From positions 16,842,464-16,906,463 of the forward strand of contig BTRK01000003.1 in assembly GCA_036245805.1 (NCBI GenBank): DNA of 64,000 nt. Direction: 5' to 3'. The DNA comes from Pristionchus mayeri. Its lineage: Eukaryota; Nematoda; Chromadorea; Rhabditida; Neodiplogasteridae. Position 1 is the stretch's first letter. Each line of letters starts with the position of its first letter. Position numbers and translations under genes: made by a program. Under the pieces are notes generated by a model. That model was not told the DNA's origin. It saw nothing but the letters and a program-made list of their open reading frames with translations, and made no database searches. Shown here piece by piece: positions 22,309 through 35,212 of the stretch.

Positions 22309-25186
22309 CGTTCCATTAATTTTCTGAGCACCCCGAGCAAGATTTCATTGATATGGCTTAGTATAGCTTCCCTTGTAGTCTTTACAGTATATACTGATCA
22401 AAACCTCAACTGGATCAATCAATTTATATTACTTGTGATCTCGTGATTACCTTCTTTATCAAATGGAATTTTATTTCAGTGTTTGTCTATTACCACTGAA
22501 ATCTATAACGTGGATGAAATACTGGAAGTATTAAGCCCGTTGTCTCATCGGACACAGGTCAAACATAACGAATTTATCGATGTGAATAATGAGATAAGGG
22601 AGAAATGTTTAACTTTTCTGTTTAATTTAAAAAATTTAATAATAAATATGAGGTAAGAAAAAAGCCTTGGGAAGAATTAAAGAGAAAAGTGAGGTCGTAC
22701 ATCACTCTAGGAGAATATTATTGATTTGTGTAAGGCGCACCGTTGCTACAATTTCTGCGCTCGCATGTATATTAGTAGCACGATACAATAAAACGATCAA
22801 TCTCAGGAGCAAGACTCGGAAATTACATTAATTAATTGGTATCGCGAATATGAAACACGCAAGGAGGCAACTGCAATATCGCGAGCAGGAAATGGGACGA
22901 AGAACACAAACCGATGCCTCGACATAGATTCGCTCACCATTTCCCGTGTTCGTTTGCTCTCCATCTATTAGGTTTTTGCAAAAGTCCTGTGGAATTTTGA
23001 TTTTTTACCTTCCATCTTCCTGTTGGATTGATAGATGAACTTCGGGATATTGATTACTAATGAGGCCTTGCATACTCTTACATATGCGCACCCTATCATC
23101 ATTGCCCAATCAGAGAGGCGAGAACAGGATCCAGTTAAAATTACGAAAATTCATCCATCGAAAACGCAACATTTTTCAACATTATGTTTTCTCTGAAGCA
23201 TGAATGCTCAATTCATGGCGGATATATGAAGCTCCCACCTTTACCCTATACATGCTTTTTCTTATGCATGCTGGAAGTTAGATCATTTCGAGGAATGAGT
23301 TGATCTGCAAAATGACTGCATGTTGCATTTCTGTGTTCATTTAGCATATTTCTGAAAAATGAGGAATTCAGATTTTCTAAAAAGGGAAACAAGCAGGCGC
23401 CAATGTTTCTTACGAGGATATAGCCTCTTCGTGGGAGCATACAACGCACACATGACGGAGCCTGTAATCTTGGTCTTCCATTTAGAAAAGCAGGTACAAG
23501 TCACATGCAGCCTGGGTTTGCTCATATTTTTGCTATCATGTAATTTGGTTCAAACCCACTCACATGACATGTCTAACCTAGTTTTTGAAAGAACATCAAT
23601 GGTACTTCTCACCCAACATTATGAAGTTGTTTCATGAATTTTCCCTTCAAATATCTAGATAAATAAATTTAAATCTAAATGTTGTGCTTTTTTTGCAATT
23701 GGGTTAAACATAATTGCTTGCGTTGGTTGCACGATCGGTTTGATTGAAATATAAGTGAGCAAAGTTCAAGCATATCCCTAAACAACACCACGTTGGTTGG
23801 CCATTGAGATTTGAGACACGCGAGTTATGATCGTTCAAAGTACTGACACAAAAAACCACAAGACTTTTGCAACAGCCTAATATTTAGCGCACACAACAAT
23901 ATCAGGACAATGATTCAAAAATCAACATCTCTATGCACCATTCTGATCCCATCGATTTGGGCCTTTGGGCAGCCTGTATCAGAGCTTCTATTTCTGTGCT
24001 TGGCATCACAAATTTCTCGACAAGAAGAACAATATTTGCCGTAAGTGTGCGTCCTTTTGACTTGACGATGTTAAATACTTTCAGGAGTTTTCGGTTACTA
24101 TTGCCAAAGATGACGTAAACATGGTACTAAGGTGCATTCAGCCACTCATTAAAGGAAGCCGATTCGGACGGTACGAATTCCTGTCTGCCCCGGTTGATGT
24201 AGTTGGCATTCTGGCTCAGTACTTCAGCGAAACTGCGATTAGAAGACTCATACTCATTTCAGAGCAGCCGTCAACGGGTGAATTGTGAGTTGGTTAGAAA
24301 TTCAAATATTTTCAATTTTTGGGCCTTTTGTGATATTAAGGATTTCATGTGCGTTACATGGCTAAAATTATATTTGATGCGCCTAAAATACTCCCGAATA
24401 TAGTGCAAAATTGCTCAAAACGCTCAATAACTAAACTTCAATATTACACTTTATTTCAGTGACGCTTGGCTGGAATTCGTCAAAACTGTTCGACCTGCTT
24501 CTGTGGCATATTATCGAGTAGGAATTGCTTGCGGTGTGTTCACATATTTTCTAAATTAAAGCAGCAAATGTAATAGCGCAGTCGTTTGGCACAAATTTCA
24601 TAGTTTACTATGTATATTTCTAGAAAAGGGCATAGTTTACTATGTATATTTCTAGAAAAAAAATATTTCTAGAAAAATTTCAGAAATATGTTAGGAGCTT
24701 AACTTCCTAGATTGTTCATTATAATTGTTTTGCAGAAATGACAAATTTCCTGCCACGTTTGGCCAATGTTGCTGACCAAATGTGTGTCTGCGAGTTTGGT
24801 GTCCCCCTGAAGCCGTTTTCGTTTGCTTTAATCGGAGAAATTCTCAGCAGAAGGTGCAACAGTTTCCAAATCTACAGTAATTGTACAATTATTTCACAAG
24901 AAGATGCAGAAAAATTGATTGAGGTGAGCATTAACACTGATAGCTGTGTCTATCTTACTGTTTCATCATTAATCGATCATAAAACATAAAAAATGTGAAA
25001 GGAAAGAATTAGTCTCAACCGATCCATTTTCAGATTTTAGATCACAATACAAAGAGAGTTATGCTGAACGTTTTAACCTACGAACAACCTACTCAGAAGC
25101 AAATTGGAGAATATAAACTTGAAATTACAGAAAACGATGAAGTTCATTCCAACATGGTGATCACTCATATTGAATTTCAACAATAA
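22171..25186 (+). CDS. Orphan protein, 5' end and middle exons unresolved
   Basis: Clear exons: 22171-22305 (phase 0 at both ends), 22480-22652, 24085-24284, 24460-24533, 24736-24923, 25034-25186. The last four join in frame to the TAA at 25184. Between 22652 and 24085 there are candidate blocks (about 23368-23491 and 23887-24042) but I could not chain them in frame. The start codon, upstream of 22171, was not found. The protein is soluble, with alternating helices and strands (VDVVGILAQYFSETAIRRLI, MLNVLTYEQPTQKQIGEYKL) and no signal or membrane segment. The layout recalls large nematode-specific families of C-terminal substrate-binding modules, but I see no diagnostic motif and assign no function. 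An AATAAA lies at 25262. Confidence 0.6.
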
Positions 25187-25261
25187 TAATTAACTGTTGA
25201 ATGTGTTCATTTACTTTCTTTATTTGTTCTGTCATTGTTGGTACACTTTGAAAATATATAA

Positions 25262-25267
25262 AATAAA
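25262..25267 (+). terminator. Polyadenylation signal AATAAA
   Basis: AATAAA about 76 bp after the TAA that ends the third gene, in an A-rich context. Confidence 0.6.
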
Positions 25268-25279
25268 AAAAACCCCAGC

Positions 25280-28200
25280 TCTCCCTAGCATCAGACAACG
25301 CAATTCCACTTTTCTTTTTTCATACTTTCATAATGATATATTTCACAGTTTTATAAAATTATAATATGTAAAGCAAGAATATATAATCCGAGCCTTTGAA
25401 ATTTACAAAATTCAGAGAAAACGGCTTTGATGGCAGTTTTATTCTGATTTTCTGTAAAGTACAATGATGATATTCTCACTGTCAATTCTAAAAAGCCTTT
25501 CCATCCTTACCCTACGATTATCAGCTGTGAATACCGAGAAAAAAAGGCAGAGGGCGGATGGAAAATATTTCCCCTGCCCTCTAAATTGGAAGATTCAATG
25601 ATACTATCAGAATACACAAAGGATTTATTTAACAGTATCAGAGAAGAGAGAAAATCACAGAAAATCTCTATCGTCCTTATCATCTTGGGTCCATTACATC
25701 GCTAATTTGATGTCTCATTTATTCGAGAACTACATCAATATCAGAACAATCCAGCCTCTTGTTGAAAACTCACACACTTCTACGACAAAATTCACTGAAT
25801 TCGTACCCACTGATCAACCAACGATTTCTGAATCCAAATTTGGTACCTCAACTCCTCTCCGCACACTGTAATCAGTGGGGAGGCATGTGCCAGGCACGAG
25901 TTTTTCCTCCTCCCCCCCCCCCCTTTCACACGTTCCTTCCTGATCTCGGCTCGCGCCTCCTAGAGACTCCTCACCATTTCAATACACGCTTTGTGCGACT
26001 AAATTGAATTTGATTTTTGTCAGACACGTGAAAATGATATTAGATGCTGAGGATCAGAAGTTGGACAGAAGATGCATCACATACTTCGAAATATTTGACC
26101 TGTCTGGAATTCCGAAGTCTGTTTTTCCGTCGAGTTCGCTTGTCAATAATGATCTCTTCTCGAGTTTCTTCCTTGATCATCGGTATGCATTTCACAAAGT
26201 ACACGAATAACAAATTTCTATCACATTCTTCCGTCAAGATGCAAATAATTACGATGCCCCTCATTCTCCTCCATATGCTTGCAGTGATTTACCGATTTGA
26301 TCTCTCCTTATTCGCTTTTTTCTCCTAATCAGGAATCTGCCGATCCACATGGAATCTGCCCCCGAATCGCGCATCTTGTTGTCTTTCTTCCCCTCGAACA
26401 ATCACCTTTCTTCATTCTGCACACTCTCTCGCCCACTCTGACCTACGATAGATCACGCCGATTCAGTAGAGTGAAGCGTTATCTCTCCATCCTCATCACC
26501 TTGACTTATCTGTTTAGCCCCGCTTTTTGCGCCGCCGAATCCGGTAGTATTCTTGTAGAGAGATCCAGCGAGATCTCGTCCTGTCCCTCCATTTCCTTGA
26601 AGGAGTACTACTATCTACCTCTCCAACACTCCCTAGTTCATGTGCTTTTTCCAGCTCTTCGTACTCGACAAAAAGGCTTTACATCATCTCGCACTAGGTC
26701 GGGTGAGCACCCAACGGATGATAACCAAAGGAGTACCCTTCCCCAGTGTCTTCACATGAGGTTCCCACGCTGTCAAAACCTCTTCTGCGAAAATACTACA
26801 TCTGTTTATTATGTTTGGTTCTCATCCGCCCTATCGCCCATCACCTTATTCATTGTCGTTCTGATCTCACCCGATCGCTATTCTTCCCATGATCAGCTCC
26901 CAGTTTCCTCATCCTCCCCTATTGTATCGCTATTCAAACACGGTGTCTTCGCTATAGTCAATAGGTTTTTCATGGCTGGCGAGATTTCTAAACATCTCTT
27001 GAGAGGGCAGGAGAAGGGATATCCGAGATGTTCGCTTCACTTACTTACAATTTCAAGTGCGAGATACACCTAACCTTTTGATTTCATTCATCGAAAGCCT
27101 TCCGCGTGGGCATGTTTTGTTCCTCCCCCCCCTGATTTTAGACCAATAATTATCCCGTGTTTACGTTTGCAAACCTCGAGCGTGAAACTATCTATTAGCG
27201 GTGTTGTACGAAATAATAGAGGGTGTGAAACAGCTTGTACACGGATGGTTTCCTCATTCTTCCCACAGATAAACTATCCTCTCCTTCTCTCCCTTCCCAT
27301 CATTTGCATACACCCTCTTTCCCTGTTGACAGCCGTGTGAGTTTACGTGCTGTACTATCAGGAATCTGCGTGCTGTTATTTTTAGGCTGATGCTTGATCT
27401 TGCCCTTTGTTATTTTTTGAAGAGCAACCTTATCAATCATGCGCGCAAACTTCGGTCCCACTGATCCGCTTTTTTCTGTGACTATAAAGGCCTAGTGATC
27501 TTCTGATTCCGCAGATCTTCTCTCTTTTACGAGCAATAAGATTACATTAAAAGGTGTGATCGCACTACTGCTTCAGATGATTCCATAGAACAGTGTCAGA
27601 ATTGTGGCCTGCTTATTCGGACCAATGCGATCAAGCAACGTTTGATGTTTTGATTTCAATAACATTTGAATAGCCCCATCCTTCATCCCATCCCGTACTA
27701 AATTATCAACGCGACCAAGACACAGAAATTTACATCTTTCACATTGAACAGTGTCAATTTTAGAGTTTTTTGAGCCAGAATATCCGTTAAATGTTTGGAT
27801 CCTCCCTCGTAAGAACTCGCCTAAATGTGTCAGTATTGGAGACAACTCGGGAAATCGTAGACCATGTTTCGACACGTGGTTTTACGTTTTCTCTCGTTTG
27901 TTAGAAGGTCGAGATATAGTGGTAAGTGAAGTAATCGATACTGCTAATAATCCTATGTGAAGAAGGGGAATCCCCTCGATCACGAGTCACCCGCCTGAAC
28001 TCCCCATACTAATGTTGACGGTTCCGTCTCAGGTTAGTGATCCTTCTAAAGTTTTTTTTCTTTTTTCACACTAGTTCGAAATACGAGTAATGGTATCGTC
28101 ATTTGACACATCTCGAACGGTTGATGGTGGTAGTGTGGGAAATCTAGTGACAATTCCCCAAATTACTATTTCAGTTTCTCTTAGTTCACACCCTATCGCC

Positions 28201-31020
28201 CCTCGAACGATACGAGAGAATATGAGAATTTGAGAGAATCAGACAGACCAGGGTCGAATCGTGTTTTCACCCGAAAAAATGGGAGCAACCATCTTGTGAT
28301 TTCAACCTGAGACTGTTGATTGGAGGTCTGGTGTTGATCATTCTGACCGATACGGCCCAGCCATTTGTTTCCCATTTCTGAAGGTCGGTTTGTTGTTCAA
28401 CAACGAAAAAAGAATGGGTTCATCGACGGTTTCAGGTCTTTCAGGTCTTTCACCTATAAAAGTCCTCATAATATCCAGTCTATCTATCTAATCTGATATC
28501 CTTAACATTTCGATATTCACTGAATATAGCTCTCAAAAATGAAATGAGCATCATATGACACGCTCAATCCTCGCGGCTTATCTCCATCAATTGTGACAGT
28601 TGAATGGCGACTACAGTCCCGGGTCCAGTTCTATTTCCGACTGATAACGAGACAGACAAATCCTTATCTGCCCAGTGGCTGAGTGTGCTTGAACAGGACA
28701 ATTTTTCTGACCTTCGCAGTCCTTTGATTTCAATCACAAAAAAGGGCCAGGTAAAGGTAGCGATACGATGTCTTCGAGGTAAAGGTAGCGATGTCTTCGA
28801 GACTGGGCTCGCGGGAGAACACTGCTAGGCCAGTGTCAATTTAGGCGAATTGAAATTATCGCTCAGTTTGGAGAGCGTTAGACTGAAGATTGTGCCTGGA
28901 GCTGTCAAAACTATATGAAAGATAAGGCTGTGCCTGATGTATGCATTGTGCCGCTGAGAATGTGGATATAAGGACGGGACGGTATTGTCGCTTTTGATAC
29001 TCAATTCCCATATCGCTACTTCTACCACGATGCATTATCTTGAGTTGCTTTGAACTTGATCATTTCAGTTCCTACAGATCATTTCAGTTCCTATTATTTG
29101 CTTCAGAACAACACGTGTTCACTACTGATTGTTTTCGCTATTGTTCTTTTCGCGGTGGCTATTTTGGTCCGATTTGACGTCGCTCTTTGGAATCTCAATG
29201 ATAATCTGATGACATCATCTACTATAGGACGCTGATAGTAGTGAGGATTATAAGGGAGACGATGTTCTCTTGTTTCCGTGCACATATTCATGTATTATTC
29301 AATTCATCTTTCTATGGAAATGCCCATTTTGTAGACTAAAAGACATAGTGTACGTTGAATTGGCGTGGAATTGTGAGCTCTTCTTACCTGGACGCCTCAA
29401 TGTTATTTTTGCATTCTGAATAATACCTCCATGCATTACTGTCCTATGCAAACTCTCTGAAGAACTTTCAAAGTGCAACAGATCAATCATGCCTCCAGTT
29501 GGTAGGTTATTTTTGTAGCCTACGATCGCAGTTCATCATGATTTCCGTGGTTACAAGTGCGTTTGACGTGCACAAATGGAAGGTATTGTTCAAGAAACGG
29601 ACCTCAGTAATTTAGTTTTATTCAAATTCAGTGGTAGCATTTCCGCAGTGACTGTTGTTCCAAGATAATCTTCATCTGAAACCGTAACAGAACATGTACA
29701 TCTGTTTCTCATCCCTCCCTAGAACTACGCCCTCTTGATTCTGAGAACCCTCTTGAGAGTTCGGAATTGCTAACATCGCACGTGCTTTCTCTGAACTATT
29801 CTGACAGTTTTTCACCACTTCGGAAACGTTGCGAATCTTTTTACATCCCCTTTCGGCATGAAAAGGCGGATGGGTGCAAACGAACCATGATAAAATGGTG
29901 TTGTCACGGGAATAGTCACAATACTTTTTATGGTTCCAGTTCTTTCTGTGGCTCGTCCGAGAATCGGATGCTCGAAATCTCATACTGGAGCATCTATCAT
30001 TCTCGATTCTCGCTATTGATTCTCGTGATTATCCATCACTTTTGAGTGGTTTTATTCCTTCTCAGTTGGCGTGTCTATGTACACTGCCATTGAATGATCC
30101 TGCAGAAATAGCTCCCGTCTAAATTGATGTGTAGGAGAATGAAAGCTATCGATCCTATGAATAGCCCCTTCCTTCTCATAGTGCTCTGGACGATTCTGCC
30201 GATATCAATTGTACACTCACTCACTGTTTACGATTCGCCGTGGCTCGCCATCAGATGTGTCCACTATAAATTCTCCCGTTGTGACCGTTTCTTTCCCGAT
30301 GTGATTCTGACTGGTCATTGATCTTTCATCAATACATCGTAGAATTCGCGTTACGATCACCTTTTCAAAGTTTATCCTTGATTGATCTTTGATATTTCCT
30401 ACTAGACCTATCCGAATCTTCTCTCTTACAGTCCACGTTGCATCTTTCTCGAATGAAACACATATAGCGCTTTCAATTCACACCTCGACTTTCATCGGTC
30501 TCTTCTTTGTGACGTAGTTCCTTCACACTTTCGACTCTTCTCTAGTTTCTTCCCTGACAAGTGAACGTCTAGAAATTGGAGAACTGCAAGCTATGCTAGT
30601 ATCTCCTTCTTCCTTATCTTGATCTACCACTGGTCTAGTGGAGGGAAATGCATGCAAAACCATGTTGATCTTCTCTCTCGCCCCATTCACTGCTCGATTG
30701 TGCGTGGATGAATGGCACACCGTGCTATAAATATTGTCAACAGATGCGAAATTCGTGAATGAAATAGTGAAAAGAAGCTCAACCAGACATTCGTCCGTAG
30801 TCAATATTTATCTGATAAAGGATCGGCTTATCAAGATTTCACGGGTGCGACCCTCGCTTTTCGATTCATAGTTTCAGATCGACAACATTTTTTACTAGCG
30901 AATCAAAGTTCCGCAATCCGTTGCATCTTCTCACACCCTTTTCTCCTTCCTTCTCTCTTCTCTCGTCAATGACGTCACTCGACTAGCCCTATCAATCTTA
31001 GTAGGTGATCAGTGGCTAAT
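25280..31020. other. Gene-poor, pyrimidine-skewed repeat-derived region
   Basis: Long stretches are rich in TCTTCC and CTCTC blocks. Many open frames occur, including one of 258 codons at 26297-27073, but their translations are Ser/Leu/Phe/His/Pro-rich, carry no domain signature and are not joined by convincing splice sites. A minus-strand frame at 27573-27875 has a more balanced composition and a CERC...C motif, but no partner exons. Fragments of the hairpin arms (ACACTCTCTCGCCCACTCTGAC near 26419) show that the repeat family reaches here. I support no gene in this region. Confidence 0.4.
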
Positions 31021-31031
31021 GGCACGGAAGA

Positions 31032-31035
<4 letters not shown>

Positions 31036-31128
<93 letters not shown>
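31036..31128 (+). repeat. (GA)n microsatellite, about 46 units
   Basis: An uninterrupted GA dinucleotide tract of about 93 bp. The antisense frame encodes a Ser-Leu string and is an artefact. Such a tract is prone to length change and to non-B DNA. Confidence 0.97.
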
Positions 31129-31129
<1 letters not shown>

Positions 31130-31539
31130 AGATAAAGAAAGAGATTGATGATCTTCGATCAGGACCTACTGAGCTGATCTTCTGATTCTGCATGATTCCA
31201 TTGACTTCTCCCAATTCGCTAGGAATGATCAACGAATCCACATTGCTCCGCACTCACTGTACAGTTATTACACCCAGTTGGACAATGATTGATAATACAG
31301 TCGATGTTCTCTTCTTTGAAGATACTTCGTTGACCTCTGTCTCTCCTTCCCTCTGGCAACAACTGTTACGCCATTGGCCACATTCAATCCCCATCACACA
31401 CACACTTCCTCCTCTCTGCTCGATCTTCCTTGATCGAGATTTTCATTCCGGGTTTTGGAACCGAGAATGTAGCGTTTCCCCGGAACGAAAATCACACTAT
31501 CTCGTTTCCCACTGTTACTATTCTGCATGAAGCCTTCCT

Positions 31540-32280
31540 TCCTTGTTGGTTTTGCGGCTCATTGAAAGGGCCATTCACCTTTCCCTCTGGCTCATCATCG
31601 CATTTATCTCATGCAACTCTTCACTCTCTGGTTTAGAAGCTGACCGAGTGAAGAATTCACTCAAAACTTCCCCCAATTAGTTCCTATTTGTTCTCAGTAA
31701 AGGATGAGCGATGCACTTTGATATCATTTTCTGGGAAACATCGCCAAATAGACAACAACTACTAATCTGTTTTGGCCGCCGCTGGACAAATATGATAATA
31801 CTACACTCAGGTCTCATGATGTTTTGCATCTTGATTAGTGTCTTTTTGGTCGGATTAGGACTGATTAACATCCATTCCTCCTGGTTATCTTACTAATGGG
31901 ATATCCAAATCCGTTCTTCCTATCCGCATATTTGCCTGAGTCCAATCCGATATTTGTAATTAGTATTATTCGCCGTTGGCTACTAGTGATGCTTAATCGG
32001 CGCACGCTCTCCATGTTTCACACACTCTCTCACATGTCAGACAGAGCGAGAGAGCGTGTGAAACGAGGAGAGCGCCCGCCGTTTTGGCATCACTATTGGA
32101 TACCCGTCCTCATGTGAATGCGCGGTGTCTCGCTATGGTTTGCGGCCCGATTCAAGGAGCCATTAAATGAGCACTAATTCACTTCATCCATCCCTCCTGG
32201 ATGTTCTTCTCACAAGGTTCTTCACCTTCCCCTCTGGGTCATCATCCCATTTGTCTCTTTCTACTCTCCACTCTCAAGCA
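31540..32280 (+). repeat. Decayed direct repeat pair
   Basis: TTTTGCGGCTCATTGAAAGG...CCTTTCCCTCTGGCTCATCATCGCATTT near 31550-31605 recurs as TTTGCGGCCCGATTCAAGGA...CCTTCCCCTCTGGGTCATCATCCCATTT near 32137-32253. A similar pair (CCCCTTTATTGGTTCCGATC near 32991 and CCCCTTTATCGGTTCCGATA near 33260) lies further on. These are old local duplications without coding content. Confidence 0.5.
31999..32075. repeat. GAGAGAG-type short hairpin
   Basis: GCGCACGCTCTCCATGTTTC followed by ACACACTCTCTC pairs with GAGAGAGCGTGTGAAACGAG and GAGAGCGC around a loop with TGTCAGACAG. The stem is over 25 bp with few mismatches. Confidence 0.75.
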
Positions 32281-32609
32281 TCCATCACTCATCTCCTAAA
32301 TGCCATGTACCTTTCGCCCTCTTCCCTCTTCCCATCTTCCTTCCTTACTTCATCCCCTGAACTTCTCGATCGTCTAAGTGACGAAATAGCGTGCGAATTC
32401 ATCAGTCTCTTATTTTCTTCCACGGAACTTACGATCAATCTCTTTGTTTTGTGTCGGAACGGGAAAAAAGTGTGAATTAATGCGAATCTCTTCGATTCCT
32501 CCTCAGAATCAACAGATTATCTCAACCTGAAAAAAACATGAGATCATGAACATCCAGGAGAGTCCTAACTCCTCCCTTGATTTATCGCCCGTTCTCTCCC
32601 TCATTAATC

Positions 32610-32687
32610 GTCTGACTCTCTTCAGTTTGCACGCTATCTCGTCTCTCTGACCGGCGAGAGAGCGTGAAAACTGAAGAGAGTCAGACC
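32610..32687. repeat. GAGAGAG-type short hairpin, near-perfect type copy
   Basis: GTCTGACTCTCTTCAGTTTG then CACGCTATCTCG pairs with CGAGAGAGCGTGAAAACTGA and AGAGAGTCAGACC, around a loop CTCTCTGACCGG. This is the best preserved member seen, with a stem of about 30 bp and very few mismatches. No target-site duplication is obvious. Confidence 0.85.
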
Positions 32688-32689
32688 AT

Positions 32690-35212
32690 TGCTCCCCTCA
32701 TCCCTCCCCCAATCAACAAACTCGTTTGTTTTCACCTTTAAAAATTGACAAGGATCTGTTTTGATCGCGTTTAACCTTCAGCGCACTCTTCAAAATTCTT
32801 CCCGGGGACAACTTTCTACAGATCTTATCTAGACGCCGATAGAAGAGCACGTCGAGAACATTAATTTTCCAAAAACATGCATTCCCCTCACCATCCCGAC
32901 CTGTTCCGAGAGTTCCCGCTCATTCTCCTCCCTCGCGCATTATTCAAATCTATTCAAATCGGGCGCTCAAAGACTCGCCACACGTTTCATCCCCTTTATT
33001 GGTTCCGATCTGCCATTCACACTTCCACCCTCACTTCCGTCCTCTCCATTTTACTGGTCTATCACATGACCCAGAAGGATTTCTTCCCCTCGAATAATTC
33101 AAAGCTCAAACATGTTTCATCTCAATTTCGGTACCGATCACTCACTAATCGCTTCACAGCCCCATCCTCTCTTCTCGTACCCTTGTTTGATCTGATCACA
33201 GTTCGAAACACTACCTTCTTCCCATCCTCGTTTTATTAGGAAGCCCATAGGGTTCATCCCCCTTTATCGGTTCCGATAATTCGCACCCCATTGTCCCACC
33301 CTCACTTCTCCCCTCCCTCTCCCCTTATCTCCCCCTCCCTCTCCCTTTCACTGTTCCACCACTCATTCGGTCATTCATCTTCCCTACCTATTATCCCTCT
33401 CGTTCGCTTTTTTCTTGATCCAAGACGTGTTCCCACTTTTTGCGAAAAGTCCTCGAAACAAGTTGATCCTCGAAGTGTGCACAGTGTTCACAATTCGATC
33501 GCTGCTCTTCATTTAGTGAACTGTACATTATCTCATTTCAGTACACCGAAAGTCATTTGCCTAGTTGTGAACATTAATGGTTACCACAGCACAACTTCCT
33601 CAAAATAACTCAGATGTTGATAATGCGGGTCACTTCAAAGCACTCTTCGTGCCGACCCATCCTCTCACTATCTCGATCACCCCCGGTTTCCTGTTACTCA
33701 CCATCCCGAACAGGGTGTCATTCCCCGCGTCAGAAACCCTCTCCTCCCTTCGTGCAGATCGAATTGCAATGATCATTTGATTTCCTCTCTTTCTCTGTCT
33801 CTCTCACTTTCGCGTGCTCTCTCGCTTTCACTCGTTGCACAGAGGTTGCGGGGACTTTTGTGTGTCAACAACCACTCATTTCCAGCTGAAGCTGCTCGTC
33901 ATTTTTGACGCGCGACGAAACGAAGATTGAGAAGAGTAAGAAGCTAATCTCGAGCTAACAAAGCGAGGTGAGACATGACACTATACGGAATCAGTACTCT
34001 TAAATTTATCAATATTTCGTCGCTTTGAATTCGCTTGTTTGTTTAGATCAGTTGTAGTGCTCGCTAATTAGAAGTGTGACTGGTACTTGAAGAGCACTTG
34101 TCTTGTTTTGCACTCCGAAAAGATCGAAACACTTGCGAGAAGAGCAAGATTTCGTACAGCTTTCGGAAGTTTCGCTCTTGCCCTAACTCCTTTCGGCAAG
34201 ATAAAGAGTGTTTGTATACTCTTGGCGTGTCCTTTCTCGCTGAGCCGATAGCTACCGATTGTTGAGATATCCCTAGGGTCAGATACACTCCAGTAAATCA
34301 TTTATCGAGATTCTGTTTCCGGATTTCTTTTTATTTTTCATGGTAACCGTAAATTAATTGCAGGATGCTCGTGCTCACTAAGTTGAAGATGCAGAAGCGA
34401 AGGGTTACGCGGTGAGTAAATCAATAATTTGATAGATCAATCTTGATTGATTCATGACTGAACACCAGACCTCTTTCTCTATCTAGAACTCTTGTTTTAA
34501 TCGTTTGCGTTCTAGAGTGCCGAAATAGGTTGAGAAGCGCAGTGAGAATGTGACTAACAAACAGTTCATCACCTCTATTTGGAATAGTTTTTTGATATTT
34601 TTCCGTGCGGTGCAATTGAACCACCCCCACTCTCCGTGCTAGAGTTTCGAAATAGCCTGCGTATACTGATAAGTTGCTACTATAATTTGGAACAGTTTTT
34701 GCAACTTTTCCGTGCTCACTCGGTGTTATTCGGTGCTCCACCCTCTCATCACGTCACTTTGTTCTCTCTACGTATCTCATCTCTGTGCAGATTAGGATTG
34801 GCTACTGCTCCTTTGATCACTGGCCGGTTTCCATCCTCATCTTTGCATGTCTGATCTGCAGGGTTAGTCTAGAGTAGCCACCGGACGTCATCGTCTGATC
34901 TGGTTGATAGTTTAGAGACGCTACCACTGAATGTCATCACAGCACAGGGAAAAGTCTGAAAAAGTGTTATTCATTTCCATCTATTTTCGGCGGATTAGCT
35001 GCGGAAAAAGTAATTTGAATCACGTACTCCATTGTTAGGAAATACATAGCTGTTATCTGCAAGGAGATCTTAGCTGAACAACCTCTAAAAATCATCATTG
35101 ACCAACGAAACGCTACAAAGATTGCGATGAAGCATTTTTCTGCGTCTCTGAACTGATCGAGCTGAAGAACTTTCTTCTTTAGTATCTGTTCTTCTGTTCT
35201 TGATGTTATAAC
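32690..35212. other. Intergenic, no supported gene
   Basis: Mixed low-complexity and unique sequence. A short direct repeat ending in TTTTCCGTGC is seen at about 34580-34610 and 34685-34715, and a half hairpin arm near 33800 (TCGCGTGCTCTCTCGCTTTC). Open frames of up to 120 codons have biased composition and no linked exons. Confidence 0.4.

Noticed and set aside
26297..27073. Open frame of 258 codons on the plus strand
   Set aside because: The translation is compositionally biased (Ser/Leu/Phe/His/Pro) from pyrimidine-rich DNA, has no domain motif, and has no linked exons in a genome where genes are finely split.
27573..27875. Minus-strand 100-codon frame with a CERC motif
   Set aside because: Balanced composition makes it tempting, but there is one CxxC pair only, no splice partners and no neighbouring gene evidence.
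30975..31253. Minus-strand frame with a long Ser-Leu repeat
   Set aside because: It is the translation of the (GA)n microsatellite and nothing else supports it.
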